A stretch of 7,112 nt of DNA from JBKEDH01 sp047975295 (GTDB lineage: Bacteria; Bacteroidota; Bacteroidia; Flavobacteriales; Flavobacteriaceae). The notes under the pieces are model-generated. The model was not told the DNA's origin, searched no databases, and saw nothing but the letters and a program-made list of their open reading frames with translations. Positions 1-5,953 of the stretch are shown in pieces. Position numbers and translations under genes: made by a program. Where the stretch lies: NCBI GenBank assembly GCA_047975295.1, contig JBKEDH010000056.1:1-7112 (forward strand), in the 5' to 3' direction. Each line of letters opens with the position of its first letter. The stretch's first letter is position 1.

Positions 1-12
1 AACCAACAACCA

Positions 13-1074
13 ATGGATGACTTAAAAATATCGAAAAGAAAACCGTCGTATCCCATCACTAATAAGTTAGATGCTTATTTAACACGCTATAACCGAAATA
101 TAGAACTTCCTATTTTTTACGATGATTTGTTGCGATTTCAAGGGTCGATTGTAGTGTACGATAAAGACGATAACGATACCTTGTGGATTAGGGTGTATTA
201 CAACGATTTTGAACGTGAGGAAATCGAACTGTCTCTAAAAAAGGTATATACCATTTTGCATTCCGATGGAAATGAGAGCAGCATTCCTTTTTTAAATGTA
301 GATGCGATTGATTATTGTACGTTTGGCAATTCGAAACCCTTTAGAATTAAAATTCGGAATATTTTAAACGATAATTTCACTTACTTTTATATTAAACGTG
401 CCGATGCTTCCCGAGTTTACGGTCTGGAACTGGAACATATGCTATCGCCTTATAACCTTAATTTTTTAGTTTATAAAGATACCTTGATAGAAGAGCATAT
501 AGCAGGTATTCCGGGCGATGAGTTTATTAAAAATTATTTATCTAAGTGCGATAAATCCGAAAGGGCGCAGATAGCCAAAGAATTTGTAAAGTTTAACGAG
601 CGTTGTATGATTAGGCTTTTGGGCGATATGCGTTCGTATAATTATGTTATTGTACCAACACACGATTTTGACCATGTGGTATATAAGGTCAGGGCGATAG
701 ATTTCGATCAACAATCGTATGAAGGGAAGTTTAATATTTATAGGCCACAGTTTTTTAAGGAAAACTTTAAAATGGTCGAATTGGTTCAAGAAACATTCCA
801 ACGTTTGTCCATAGACCAATACAAAATAGAAGAACGCTCTATTTTGGTAAAACGATTAAAAAGTTTTCATGGCAGAATGGAAAAACTATTGGATTGTATG
901 GTTAACGATAGTATTTCTACAGCAGAAAACATCGATTTGTTAAAAGGGAAAATTTACGATTATACATTAGACAAAACATTTTTGTCCTGCCAATCGATGG
1001 GGCAAATTCTTAAAAAATCGATGGATTACTTAACACACAACTACGAACACGTTAATCCAAAAGGGTTTAGGTAG
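13..1074 (+). CDS. Uncharacterised protein with protein-kinase/APH-like motifs
   Basis: I do not recognise a named family, but motifs of the eukaryotic-kinase/aminoglycoside-phosphotransferase fold appear in the right order. A strand-like segment with G105 is followed by FYIKR with a beta-3-type Lys128, then acidic E139/E141 as possible helix-C partner. A hinge-like stretch LIEEHIAGIPGDEF (158-171) resembles the 'ieGrpl' hinge of APH and choline kinases. A catalytic-loop-like GDMRSYN (204-210) has Asp205 and Asn210 at the Asp-x4-Asn spacing of HRDLKPEN, and IDFD (229-232) stands for DFG. Residues 1-95 form an extra N-terminal part and about 270-353 a mostly helical tail. No signal peptide or membrane segment is seen, so it is probably cytosolic. 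The frame is open to the left edge (12 bases, no stop), so the real start may lie outside the window. It is convergent with the hemerythrin/PAS gene, 14 bp away. That it is a real gene is near certain; the kinase assignment is inference, and the substrate is unknown. Confidence 0.85.
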   Translation: MDDLKISKRKPSYPITNKLDAYLTRYNRNIELPIFYDDLLRFQGSIVVYDKDDNDTLWIRVYYNDFEREEIELSLKKVYTILHSDGNESSIPFLNVDAIDYCTFGNSKPFRIKIRNILNDNFTYFYIKRADASRVYGLELEHMLSPYNLNFLVYKDTLIEEHIAGIPGDEFIKNYLSKCDKSERAQIAKEFVKFNERCMIRLLGDMRSYNYVIVPTHDFDHVVYKVRAIDFDQQSYEGKFNIYRPQFFKENFKMVELVQETFQRLSIDQYKIEERSILVKRLKSFHGRMEKLLDCMVNDSISTAENIDLLKGKIYDYTLDKTFLSCQSMGQILKKSMDYLTHNYEHVNPKGFR

Positions 1075-1088
1075 GTATGCCCAAAACA

Positions 1089-2048
1089 CTATTTATCCCA
1101 CTCCAACAGCCGTCTTTCTCCTTCAATTTGTTTTACATCGGTTATGTCCTGCGACATTTCTATCACGCCTTTGTAATTTTTTTGTGCATCGCGAACAGCA
1201 AAATACCGAATGTATATAAGTCTTTCTTTGTAATTTATCCAAAAGGAGGCCTCGTTTTCCTTGCCGCTTCTAAAGGCTTCCAAAATTTGCAAAACGGTAT
1301 CTACACTCTTTGGTGGATGACAAAAGCGTACTTCCCTACCAATAATTCCGGCACTGCGTGGAAATACCCGTTCTTCCCCTCTGTTATAAAAAATAACCTT
1401 ATCGTTTTCATCAACATAAGTTAAATCTATGGGTAAGGTTCTTAGTAATAGATTAACCTGTTCTACCGTCATAAAACCTTCATCGTAATGCAGGGCACCT
1501 TTTTCGAATTTAACATCGGTTTTCCTAACAGTATCTTCCGAAGGGTGTACATAAACAGGTTCGTTTGGATATTTTTCGGGTGTATTTGCCAACATCCAGC
1601 CAATTTCATCTTCGCCTTCACGCATTTTAATCCAATCCTCGTCGGTTAATATGCTCATGGCATTTGGGAATAAAATAGATTCCTCGACACCCATTAAGCG
1701 CCGTAAGTTCTGGTCGATTAATGTAATATTTTGTTGGGCTGATTCAAAATCCCGTTCGTCTAGATTTTTACGGGCAATACGGAACATTTCGCGAATGGTA
1801 TCGTGAAAGGACCACATATTGCGCGATGGCCCCGTCCAGCCTCGTTGTTCCAAAAATGGGAACAATTGGTTTTCCTTTCGTTCAAATCGGCGTTCTACCG
1901 TTGCCAAATGGTTAAAAATGTTATAGTATTTTTGATATTCTTCCTGCGGATTTGCCGAAGTAATTTCGTCAAGAAGTTGGTTTATTAATTGGGCTTCCAA
2001 GGCATACGTATTTACCGGATGCCCTGTTGCTGTATTGAATGTGTCCAT
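1089..2048 (-). CDS. Hemerythrin-like plus PAS domain sensor protein (DUF438-type)
   Basis: Two domains are visible. Residues 1-140 form a hemerythrin HHE-like four-helix bundle: GHPV with His10, then RKENQLFPFLE (57-67), MWSFHD with His82, and VEESILFP (121-128). Residues about 190-310 form a PAS domain with the signature RFCHPPKSVD (241-250), iRYFAVRD (280-287) and a closing GVIEMSQDIT (294-303). The order and wording match DUF438-family proteins, but the small N-terminal DUF438 module is absent; a TAA in the same frame at 2070-2072 rules out a longer N terminus, and ATG at 2048 sits just before the first helix. Such proteins are thought to sense oxygen, NO or redox state through iron and a PAS ligand. 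Oddly, the position where relatives carry His before the RKEN motif is Arg54, and no His precedes E122/E123, so diiron binding is doubtful. No output domain (kinase, GGDEF, HTH) is present, so it probably acts through a partner. No clear promoter is seen; it lies 38 bp behind the upstream membrane-protein gene. Confidence 0.9.
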   Translation of the reverse strand: MDTFNTATGHPVNTYALEAQLINQLLDEITSANPQEEYQKYYNIFNHLATVERRFERKENQLFPFLEQRGWTGPSRNMWSFHDTIREMFRIARKNLDERDFESAQQNITLIDQNLRRLMGVEESILFPNAMSILTDEDWIKMREGEDEIGWMLANTPEKYPNEPVYVHPSEDTVRKTDVKFEKGALHYDEGFMTVEQVNLLLRTLPIDLTYVDENDKVIFYNRGEERVFPRSAGIIGREVRFCHPPKSVDTVLQILEAFRSGKENEASFWINYKERLIYIRYFAVRDAQKNYKGVIEMSQDITDVKQIEGERRLLEWDK

Positions 2049-2086
2049 AAAAAATATGTATTTCTTTAATTATTTGTTGAAAGTGT

Positions 2087-2452
2087 TTACCGAAGCTGCA
2101 TCCGTTCCTTATCTTCTTCAACAGCTTTAATAAAATATCGGGTCTCGCCCAACCAAAAAAATGTACGGTAACGCTCAACATAAGTTAGTTTAACATACCG
2201 ACCTTGATATTTTTGTAGTTCGGCAACAACCGACTCATTACTTTTTTCGACCGAAAAAGGAAATTGCAGCTCTTCGGATACACCTTGGCTCAATTGGCCT
2301 TCCCAAGTTTTAAAAACGACTCCTTTTTTGCTGAATTTTACCAACTCGCCGGCACGAACACCTTCGCTGTATGGTACGTAATACACAAAGCAGAAATAGC
2401 CCACACCAATAATGGCCAAGATGATAAAAAATCGGAATAAAAATTTTCTCAT
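2087..2452 (-). CDS. Small single-pass membrane protein, conserved in Flavobacteriia
   Basis: A 121-residue protein with an N-terminal basic-hydrophobic segment: MRKFLFR followed by a membrane helix at about 8-26. The remaining ~95 residues should lie on the periplasmic side and look beta-rich. Conserved-looking stretches are YSEGVRAGELVKF (28-40), KGVVFKTWEGQL (43-54), FSVEK (66-70), and RYxxxFWxGxTRYF (94-107). From memory, close relatives in Flavobacteriaceae sometimes carry the name '6-phosphogluconate dehydrogenase'; nothing here supports that: it is far too short and has no Rossmann glycine motif. The function is unknown. The helix lacks a lipobox or an obvious cleavage site, so it is more likely an anchor than a cleaved signal. 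A -7 element 27-34 bp upstream suggests its own promoter, although it also lies 43 bp behind the thioesterase gene and could be the fourth gene of the satD message. ATG at 2452 is the only sensible start because it precedes the positive-inside segment. Confidence 0.85.
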   Translation of the reverse strand: MRKFLFRFFIILAIIGVGYFCFVYYVPYSEGVRAGELVKFSKKGVVFKTWEGQLSQGVSEELQFPFSVEKSNESVVAELQKYQGRYVKLTYVERYRTFFWLGETRYFIKAVEEDKERMQLR

Positions 2453-2478
2453 TTTTAGATGAATTGTTTACGATGAGA

Positions 2479-2486
2479 CAAAAGTA
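2479..2486 (-). promoter_or_regulatory. Candidate -7 element (TACTTTTG) for the small membrane-protein gene
   Basis: Read on the minus strand this is TACTTTTG, an exact match to the Bacteroidota -7 consensus TAnnTTTG, 26 bp before the ATG at 2452. No convincing TTTG -33 element is visible 19-21 bp further upstream, where the sequence is the end of the thioesterase gene. It could give the membrane protein and the following hemerythrin/PAS gene a secondary promoter. Confidence 0.4.
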
Positions 2487-2495
2487 CTAAATCTT

Positions 2496-3032
2496 TTAAA
2501 GCATAATCTTGGCATTATGTTTTTTTATAGATTCAATATGGGCTTTGGCATCAAATTCATCCGATTTATATTTCTGGCCTCTGGTTTTTGACAGTTCTTG
2601 GCGCTCAATACTTCTAGCAAAACGCCTAATACTATCGTTTGTATTTAAAATAATGCCCGGAACTTTGGCATTGTTACCATTACCGTCCTTGGCTACCATG
2701 GTGAAATATGATGAGTTACAATGTTTTTTTACTCCCGTTTGAATATTTTCCGACTCTACCCTAAGCCCAATAACCATAGATGTTTTTCCGGTGTAATTTA
2801 CCGAGGCCATAAGGGTTACCAATTCGCCAACTTCAATAGGGTTTAAAAAATCGACCTTGTTTACCGAAGCCGTTACGCAATAATGCTCGGAATGTTTGGA
2901 CGCACAGGCAAAAGCAATTTGGTCCATAAGGTTTAAAATATAGCCGCCATGTATTTTTCCACTAAAATTGGAGTACGATGGCAGCATAAGCTGGGTCATT
3001 ATTATTTGCGATTCTTCTATGGTTTTAAACAT
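2496..3032 (-). CDS. Acyl-CoA thioesterase, hotdog fold (YciA/BACH-like)
   Basis: Hydrolyses acyl-CoA to free acid and CoA in the cytosol. The hotdog core occupies about 1-115. The substrate-binding loop and helix read SNFSGKIHGGYILNLMDQIA (21-40), with Asn22, the HGG turn (28-30) and Asp37 at the places of the catalytic Asn and Asp of the 4HBT_2/YciA/ACOT7 group. FLNPIEVGELV (62-72) and NYTGKTSMVIGL (79-90) are the usual strand motifs. Residues about 116-178 form an extension rich in Lys, Arg and Glu, longer than the ~130-residue bacterial YciA, and likely helical. The start ATG at 3032 overlaps the DUF3307 gene by 8 bp, so the two are translationally coupled; it is the third gene of the satD message. 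Substrate chain length cannot be read from sequence. The family call is firm, the physiological role open. Confidence 0.93.
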   Translation of the reverse strand: MFKTIEESQIIMTQLMLPSYSNFSGKIHGGYILNLMDQIAFACASKHSEHYCVTASVNKVDFLNPIEVGELVTLMASVNYTGKTSMVIGLRVESENIQTGVKKHCNSSYFTMVAKDGNGNNAKVPGIILNTNDSIRRFARSIERQELSKTRGQKYKSDEFDAKAHIESIKKHNAKIML

Positions 3033-3738
3033 AACTAAGTAAGGTGTTAAATATTAAAGCGGTAATAATGGCAATGCTAAAACTAATTAAGGTGCCTATT
3101 AAAATATATTCGGTCAATTGGCGGTGTTTTGAATCTTTAAGGTCACCAAAACGAAAAACCGACTTTGCCGTTATTAAAAAGCCCACCGCCTCCCAATGTC
3201 CGGAAATGATAAAAACAAATACCAAAAAACGTTCTAAAACGCCAATATATTGACCCGCATCTTTAAGTGATTTATTGTGTTTTGTTAGTTCCGTAATGTT
3301 CCATTTCGTAAAAATGGTTTTCATGATTATGGAAGTTGGAACGGTTAAAAACAAAAGACACAATAACAGGAGCAAGCCTTTTTTTACAAAAATATCATTA
3401 ATATCGATAACCGTTTTGGTGTACATAAGATAGCATCCTATAATAACCAAAATATGCAGTAACTGATCGACAAAAAACCATTTCCGTTTGCTTTTTTTCT
3501 TTTGAAAATAAAGTTTAAAACCATCAATTATCAAGTGGGATACACCAATAACGGCAACTATAGGCCAAAGTGATAAATCCCAAAGCAAAATAGCGGTTAG
3601 CGCCATGTGGATTAAAACGTGCAGATATAATTTGGAAGATTTAAGTTTCCTTTTTTCCTTGTCTTTTACCCATGTTTTTGGTTGGATAAAAAAGTCGGCT
3701 ATAAAGTGGGCTATAAAAAGTTTTATTAAAAGTATCAT
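3025..3738 (-). CDS. DUF3307 family polytopic membrane protein
   Basis: Matches the DUF3307 pattern. The first helix reads IAHFIADFFIQP (9-20), with conserved His11, Asp15 and Gln19; then LYLHVLIH (37-44), SHLIIDGFK (67-75) and FFVDQLLH (88-95). The row of His, Asp and Gln in or next to membrane helices resembles an intramembrane metal or proton site, but the biochemical function is not established. The C-terminal half has GQYIGVLERFLV (162-173), ITAKSVFRF (189-197) and EYILIGTLISF (210-220), also typical of the family. About six or seven hydrophobic segments are visible, placing it in the inner membrane. It starts with ATG overlapping the satD stop by 4 bp (ATGA) and overlaps the thioesterase gene by 8 bp. 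DUF3307 next to satD is a pairing I know from many Bacteroidota and Firmicutes, suggesting that the soluble SatD works with or controls this membrane protein. Confidence 0.9.
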   Translation of the reverse strand: MILLIKLFIAHFIADFFIQPKTWVKDKEKRKLKSSKLYLHVLIHMALTAILLWDLSLWPIVAVIGVSHLIIDGFKLYFQKKKSKRKWFFVDQLLHILVIIGCYLMYTKTVIDINDIFVKKGLLLLLCLLFLTVPTSIIMKTIFTKWNITELTKHNKSLKDAGQYIGVLERFLVFVFIISGHWEAVGFLITAKSVFRFGDLKDSKHRQLTEYILIGTLISFSIAIITALIFNTLLSYV

Positions 3739-4352
3739 AATGCAGCTGTTTTTTTGCGGTACATTTTGTCCAGTTCCAAAATTTCGGAAAGATGAGCCCG
3801 TTTTTGGCGCATACTTACCGCATTTTGGTTAATACCTATTAGTTTGCCCAACTCGCTCTGCAGCGCATTAGGGTTTTCTATACTTAATTTAACGATTTCG
3901 GCCGAATTTACCGTCCAAGAATCCATAGCAATAAGAGCCAGTTTAAAATATAGATTAAGTTCGCTATCCATTTCCGGATAATCGGTTTTTATTCTAAGAT
4001 TTTGTTTTTCGTGCTTTAAAATTTCCAATGTTTCTCCCGAATATATAAAGGCAGGGCCACTCGATTCTTCAACCCTATGGCCTTGGTAAGTTTTATTACC
4101 AATACCAATGGCAATGCGTACATCGAGATTTTTTATGGTTTTAATACACGCTTTTATATAAATGGCAGCAAGAAAATTAGAGCTAATATGTTCGGTTTCT
4201 ATCTGGAAACTGTCCCCCCGATATATATTCCAAAAAATGTTGTTTGGTCGTAAAGCCGATAGTGTTTTTTTTAAAGTACCGAGCCAAATATCGGGGTTGG
4301 TCTGTGCTCTGGATTTTATAATATCGCCGGTTAATACGCTTGTTGCATACAT
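3735..4352 (-). CDS. SatD family protein with C-terminal helix-turn-helix
   Basis: Recognised by LTGDIIKSR (7-15), YRGDSFQ (44-50), VRIAIGIG (78-85) and ESSGPAFIYSGETLE (96-110), the four conserved blocks of the SatD family, at the family's usual length. The C-terminal part (about 160-198), with LGKLIGINQNAVSMRQKRA at 168-186, has the form of a sigma-like helix-turn-helix. The family is named after satD of the Streptococcus mutans acid-tolerance (sat) operon; its molecular activity is not known to me. The order of conserved Asp10, the GDSFQ hairpin, the RIAIGIG strand and the GPAF block recalls the palm fold of GGDEF and class III nucleotidyl cyclases; that is inference. First gene of an overlapping trio, with a strong promoter at 4372-4403. 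Since the product has a DNA-binding-like tail and the promoter is full of short repeats, autoregulation is plausible. ATG at 4352 leaves the first conserved block intact. Confidence 0.9.
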   Translation of the reverse strand: MYATSVLTGDIIKSRAQTNPDIWLGTLKKTLSALRPNNIFWNIYRGDSFQIETEHISSNFLAAIYIKACIKTIKNLDVRIAIGIGNKTYQGHRVEESSGPAFIYSGETLEILKHEKQNLRIKTDYPEMDSELNLYFKLALIAMDSWTVNSAEIVKLSIENPNALQSELGKLIGINQNAVSMRQKRAHLSEILELDKMYRKKTAAL

Positions 4353-4371
4353 GATTTACTCAAATTTATTT

Positions 4372-4403
4372 CAAATATATCACTTTTTTATATGATAAAC
4401 AAA
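4372..4403 (-). promoter_or_regulatory. Bacteroidota-type promoter of the satD operon
   Basis: On the minus strand: TTTG at 4403-4400, a 20-nt spacer, then TATATTTG at 4379-4372, an exact fit to the -33 TTTG / -7 TAnnTTTG promoter of the Bacteroidota primary sigma factor. It is 20 bp from the satD ATG, predicting a 5' leader of about 10-15 nt. A second TATATTTG at 4407-4400 supplies the -33 box here but has no good -33 of its own; a third match, TAAATTTG at 4368-4361, lies too close to the ATG to be useful. Confidence 0.65.
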
Positions 4404-4411
4404 TATATCAT
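4372..4411. repeat. Direct and inverted repeats over the satD promoter (candidate operator)
   Basis: An 11-bp direct repeat CAAATATATCA occurs at 4372-4382 and 4400-4410, 28 bp apart start to start. An inverted repeat ATGATA (4392-4397) / TATCAT (4406-4411), with an 8-bp spacer, surrounds the -33 box. AT-rich DNA gives such repeats by chance more easily than average DNA, so the operator role is inference; the position over both promoter boxes of a gene encoding an HTH protein is what makes it notable. Confidence 0.4.
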
Positions 4412-4432
4412 GTTTTTGAGTAATATTTTAAA

Positions 4433-4454
4433 TTATCATATTATTAAATGATAA
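4433..4454. repeat. Inverted repeat TTATCAT-N8-ATGATAA between rmuC and satD
   Basis: Perfect 7-bp arms at 4433-4439 and 4448-4454 with an 8-bp spacer. It uses the same ATGATA/TATCAT words, with the same 8-bp spacing, as the inverted repeat at 4392-4411, about 42 bp away but with arms in the opposite order. It lies 11 bp past the rmuC stop. It could be a second operator for satD, or a weak all-AT stem ending rmuC transcription; there is no GC core or clean T-run, so a terminator is less likely. Confidence 0.35.
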
Positions 4455-4464
4455 AAAATCAAAA

Positions 4465-5844
4465 TCAATTTTCTTTCGAGCGTTTTAGCAGTTTTTCATT
4501 TTGTTGCTTAGTCGCTTTTGCTCCAAGTATTTTTAGGTTCTCCACACGTTTAACCAAATTGCCCTTTCCGGTAAGTTTTACCATAGCACTTTCGTACGAT
4601 TTTTGTACCGTACCTATTTGGTTGCCAACCTTGATGAGCTCATCGGTAAGGTTAACAAACGAATCGTATAAACGGCCGGCCTGCGTAGCAATTTCAATGG
4701 CGTTTTGTTGTTGTTTTTCGTTAGTCCACATGCTATCAATGGTTCTAAGTGTGGCCAAAAGGGTAGAAGGTGTAACAATAACGATATTTTTCTCGAAAGC
4801 CTTGTTGTAAATACTGTTGTCCTCGTTAACTACCACGGCAAAAGCAGGTTCTATGGGAATAAACATAAGTACAAAGTTGGGCGAATCAATATCATACAAA
4901 TCTTGATAGTTTTTATCCGATAGCTGGTCTATATGCTTTTGTATAGAGCTTATGTGTGCCTTTAAAAACCGAGGTTTGTCGTCGTCGTTGGCATTTATCA
5001 TGCGTTCATAATCTACCAACGATACTTTACTGTCTATAATCATCTTTTTGCCGTCGGGCAAATACAGTACCACGTCGGGCATAACCCGAGAGCCGTCTTC
5101 GCGCGTAAAACTTTGTTGTACAAAATACTCGCGGTCTTTTTCCAGTCCCGATTTTTCCAGAACACGCTCTAAAACCAACTCGCCCCAATTGCCCTGTATT
5201 TTACTGTCTCCCTTTAGCGCCCGGGTTAGGTTGGTGGCTTCTTTGGTAATTTGTTGGTTGAGCTCTTTTAAGCCTTCAAGTTGGGTTTTTAATGCCGAAT
5301 GCATGCTTATGCTTTCCTTTTGCGTGGTATCGACTTTTTCTTCGAAGGTCTTTATTTTTTCCTGTAACGGATTTAAAATATTCTTGATGTTTTCTTTATT
5401 CTGAAGTGTGAATTTTTCCGATTTTTCGTCTAATATCTTATTGGCTAGATTTTCGAATTCTTTGGTGAATTTCTCCTGAAGCTTTTCAACTTCAGCCTTT
5501 TGTTCGTCGTTTTTTAACTTCAAATTCTCAAATTCCGTGTTTTTTATGGCCAATTCAAAATTTAAAAACTCTTTTTCCTTGCGGATACCTTCACGTTCGG
5601 TTTCTATTTTTGAAATTGAGTTCTTGAAATCATCTATTTGACGGTTAAAATTTCGAGTAAGTTTCTCAATTTCAACATCCAATTGTTGTTTGCTGTCGTT
5701 TAATAATTGTTGAAGGTTGAGGTTGCGCTCTTCTAAGGTGCTTTTTTCACTTTTACTTTTAAGTTTATTGAAAAGTAAGCCCAAATAGGCACCGATAAAA
5801 GCCGAAATTATAATACTTATAATGAGAATAAGGTTGTCGTCCAT
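4465..5844 (-). CDS. rmuC: RmuC-family DNA recombination protein
   Basis: RmuC limits certain recombination events such as inversion at short inverted repeats and is predicted to be a structure-specific nuclease. In order: an N-terminal membrane helix at about 5-25; a long coiled coil from about 35 to 205, rich in Glu, Lys, Gln and Leu; then the conserved RmuC core with GNWGELVLERVLE (218-230), MPDVVLYLPDGKKMIIDSKVSL (255-276, PD and D-S-K forming a PD-(D/E)XK-like site), FIPIEPAF (328-335), VTPSTLLATLRTI (357-369) and a helical end. Length of 459 residues is typical. All key motifs are present, so it looks functional. ATG at 5844 places the membrane helix at the extreme N terminus, as expected. 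It has a -7 element at 5868-5875 and lies 102 bp behind the ABC ATPase, so it is probably transcribed on its own. No functional link to satD is evident. Confidence 0.95.
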   Translation of the reverse strand: MDDNLILIISIIISAFIGAYLGLLFNKLKSKSEKSTLEERNLNLQQLLNDSKQQLDVEIEKLTRNFNRQIDDFKNSISKIETEREGIRKEKEFLNFELAIKNTEFENLKLKNDEQKAEVEKLQEKFTKEFENLANKILDEKSEKFTLQNKENIKNILNPLQEKIKTFEEKVDTTQKESISMHSALKTQLEGLKELNQQITKEATNLTRALKGDSKIQGNWGELVLERVLEKSGLEKDREYFVQQSFTREDGSRVMPDVVLYLPDGKKMIIDSKVSLVDYERMINANDDDKPRFLKAHISSIQKHIDQLSDKNYQDLYDIDSPNFVLMFIPIEPAFAVVVNEDNSIYNKAFEKNIVIVTPSTLLATLRTIDSMWTNEKQQQNAIEIATQAGRLYDSFVNLTDELIKVGNQIGTVQKSYESAMVKLTGKGNLVKRVENLKILGAKATKQQNEKLLKRSKEN

Positions 5845-5867
5845 TTTTTGTAATTAGGTATTTTAAC

Positions 5868-5875
5868 CAAAGATA
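5868..5875 (-). promoter_or_regulatory. Candidate -7 element (TATCTTTG) for rmuC
   Basis: On the minus strand TATCTTTG matches TAnnTTTG exactly, 23 bp before the rmuC ATG, predicting a leader of about 15-20 nt. No clear TTTG is seen at the -33 distance, where the sequence is A/T-rich (TTTAAAC and TTTTCAG). Confidence 0.5.
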
Positions 5876-5894
5876 ATTTTTTAGTTTAAAGCTG

Positions 5895-5953
5895 AAAAAA
5901 AAATATAGGCTGAAGTTTTGTCTTGTACCAATAAACCCGAAGTATTTTACTTC
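5895..5953 (-). terminator. Possible weak terminator after the ABC ATPase gene
   Basis: A perfect 6-bp stem, GAAGTA (5939-5944) and TACTTC (5948-5953), with a 3-nt loop, overlaps the ATPase stop codon. On the minus strand a run of nine T follows at 5903-5895, but about 35 nt past the stem, too far for a classic intrinsic terminator. A second ACTTC copy nearer the T-run could pair with the GAAGT arm instead. The signal is weak. Confidence 0.25.

Noticed and set aside
1060..1100. Bidirectional terminator between the two convergent genes
   Set aside because: Only 14 bp separate the stops and no stem with T-tracts on either side can be drawn.
1077..1424. 115-codon open frame on the plus strand, starting just after the kinase-like gene
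   Set aside because: It is antisense to the C-terminal PAS coding region of the hemerythrin/PAS gene, shows no domain-like pattern, and the minus-strand protein is clearly real.
1969..2181. 70-codon minus-strand frame bridging the membrane-protein and hemerythrin/PAS genes
   Set aside because: It overlaps both real genes in another frame and has no motif.
3044..3253. 69-codon plus-strand frame inside the DUF3307 gene
   Set aside because: Antisense to a conserved membrane-protein region; no start signal or protein pattern.
4353..4464. CRISPR-like or phage-type repeat array upstream of satD
   Set aside because: Repeats are only 6-11 bp, few, and partly explained by promoter boxes and AT-rich composition; an operator is the simpler reading.
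4448..4810. 120-codon plus-strand open frame near the end of rmuC
   Set aside because: Its sequence is the antisense of conserved RmuC core motifs; the composition is rich in Phe, Ser and Leu, as expected from an antisense frame.
5048..5404. 118-codon plus-strand open frame inside rmuC
   Set aside because: Antisense to the GNWGE and PD-DSK region and the coiled coil; Ser-rich without recognisable domains.
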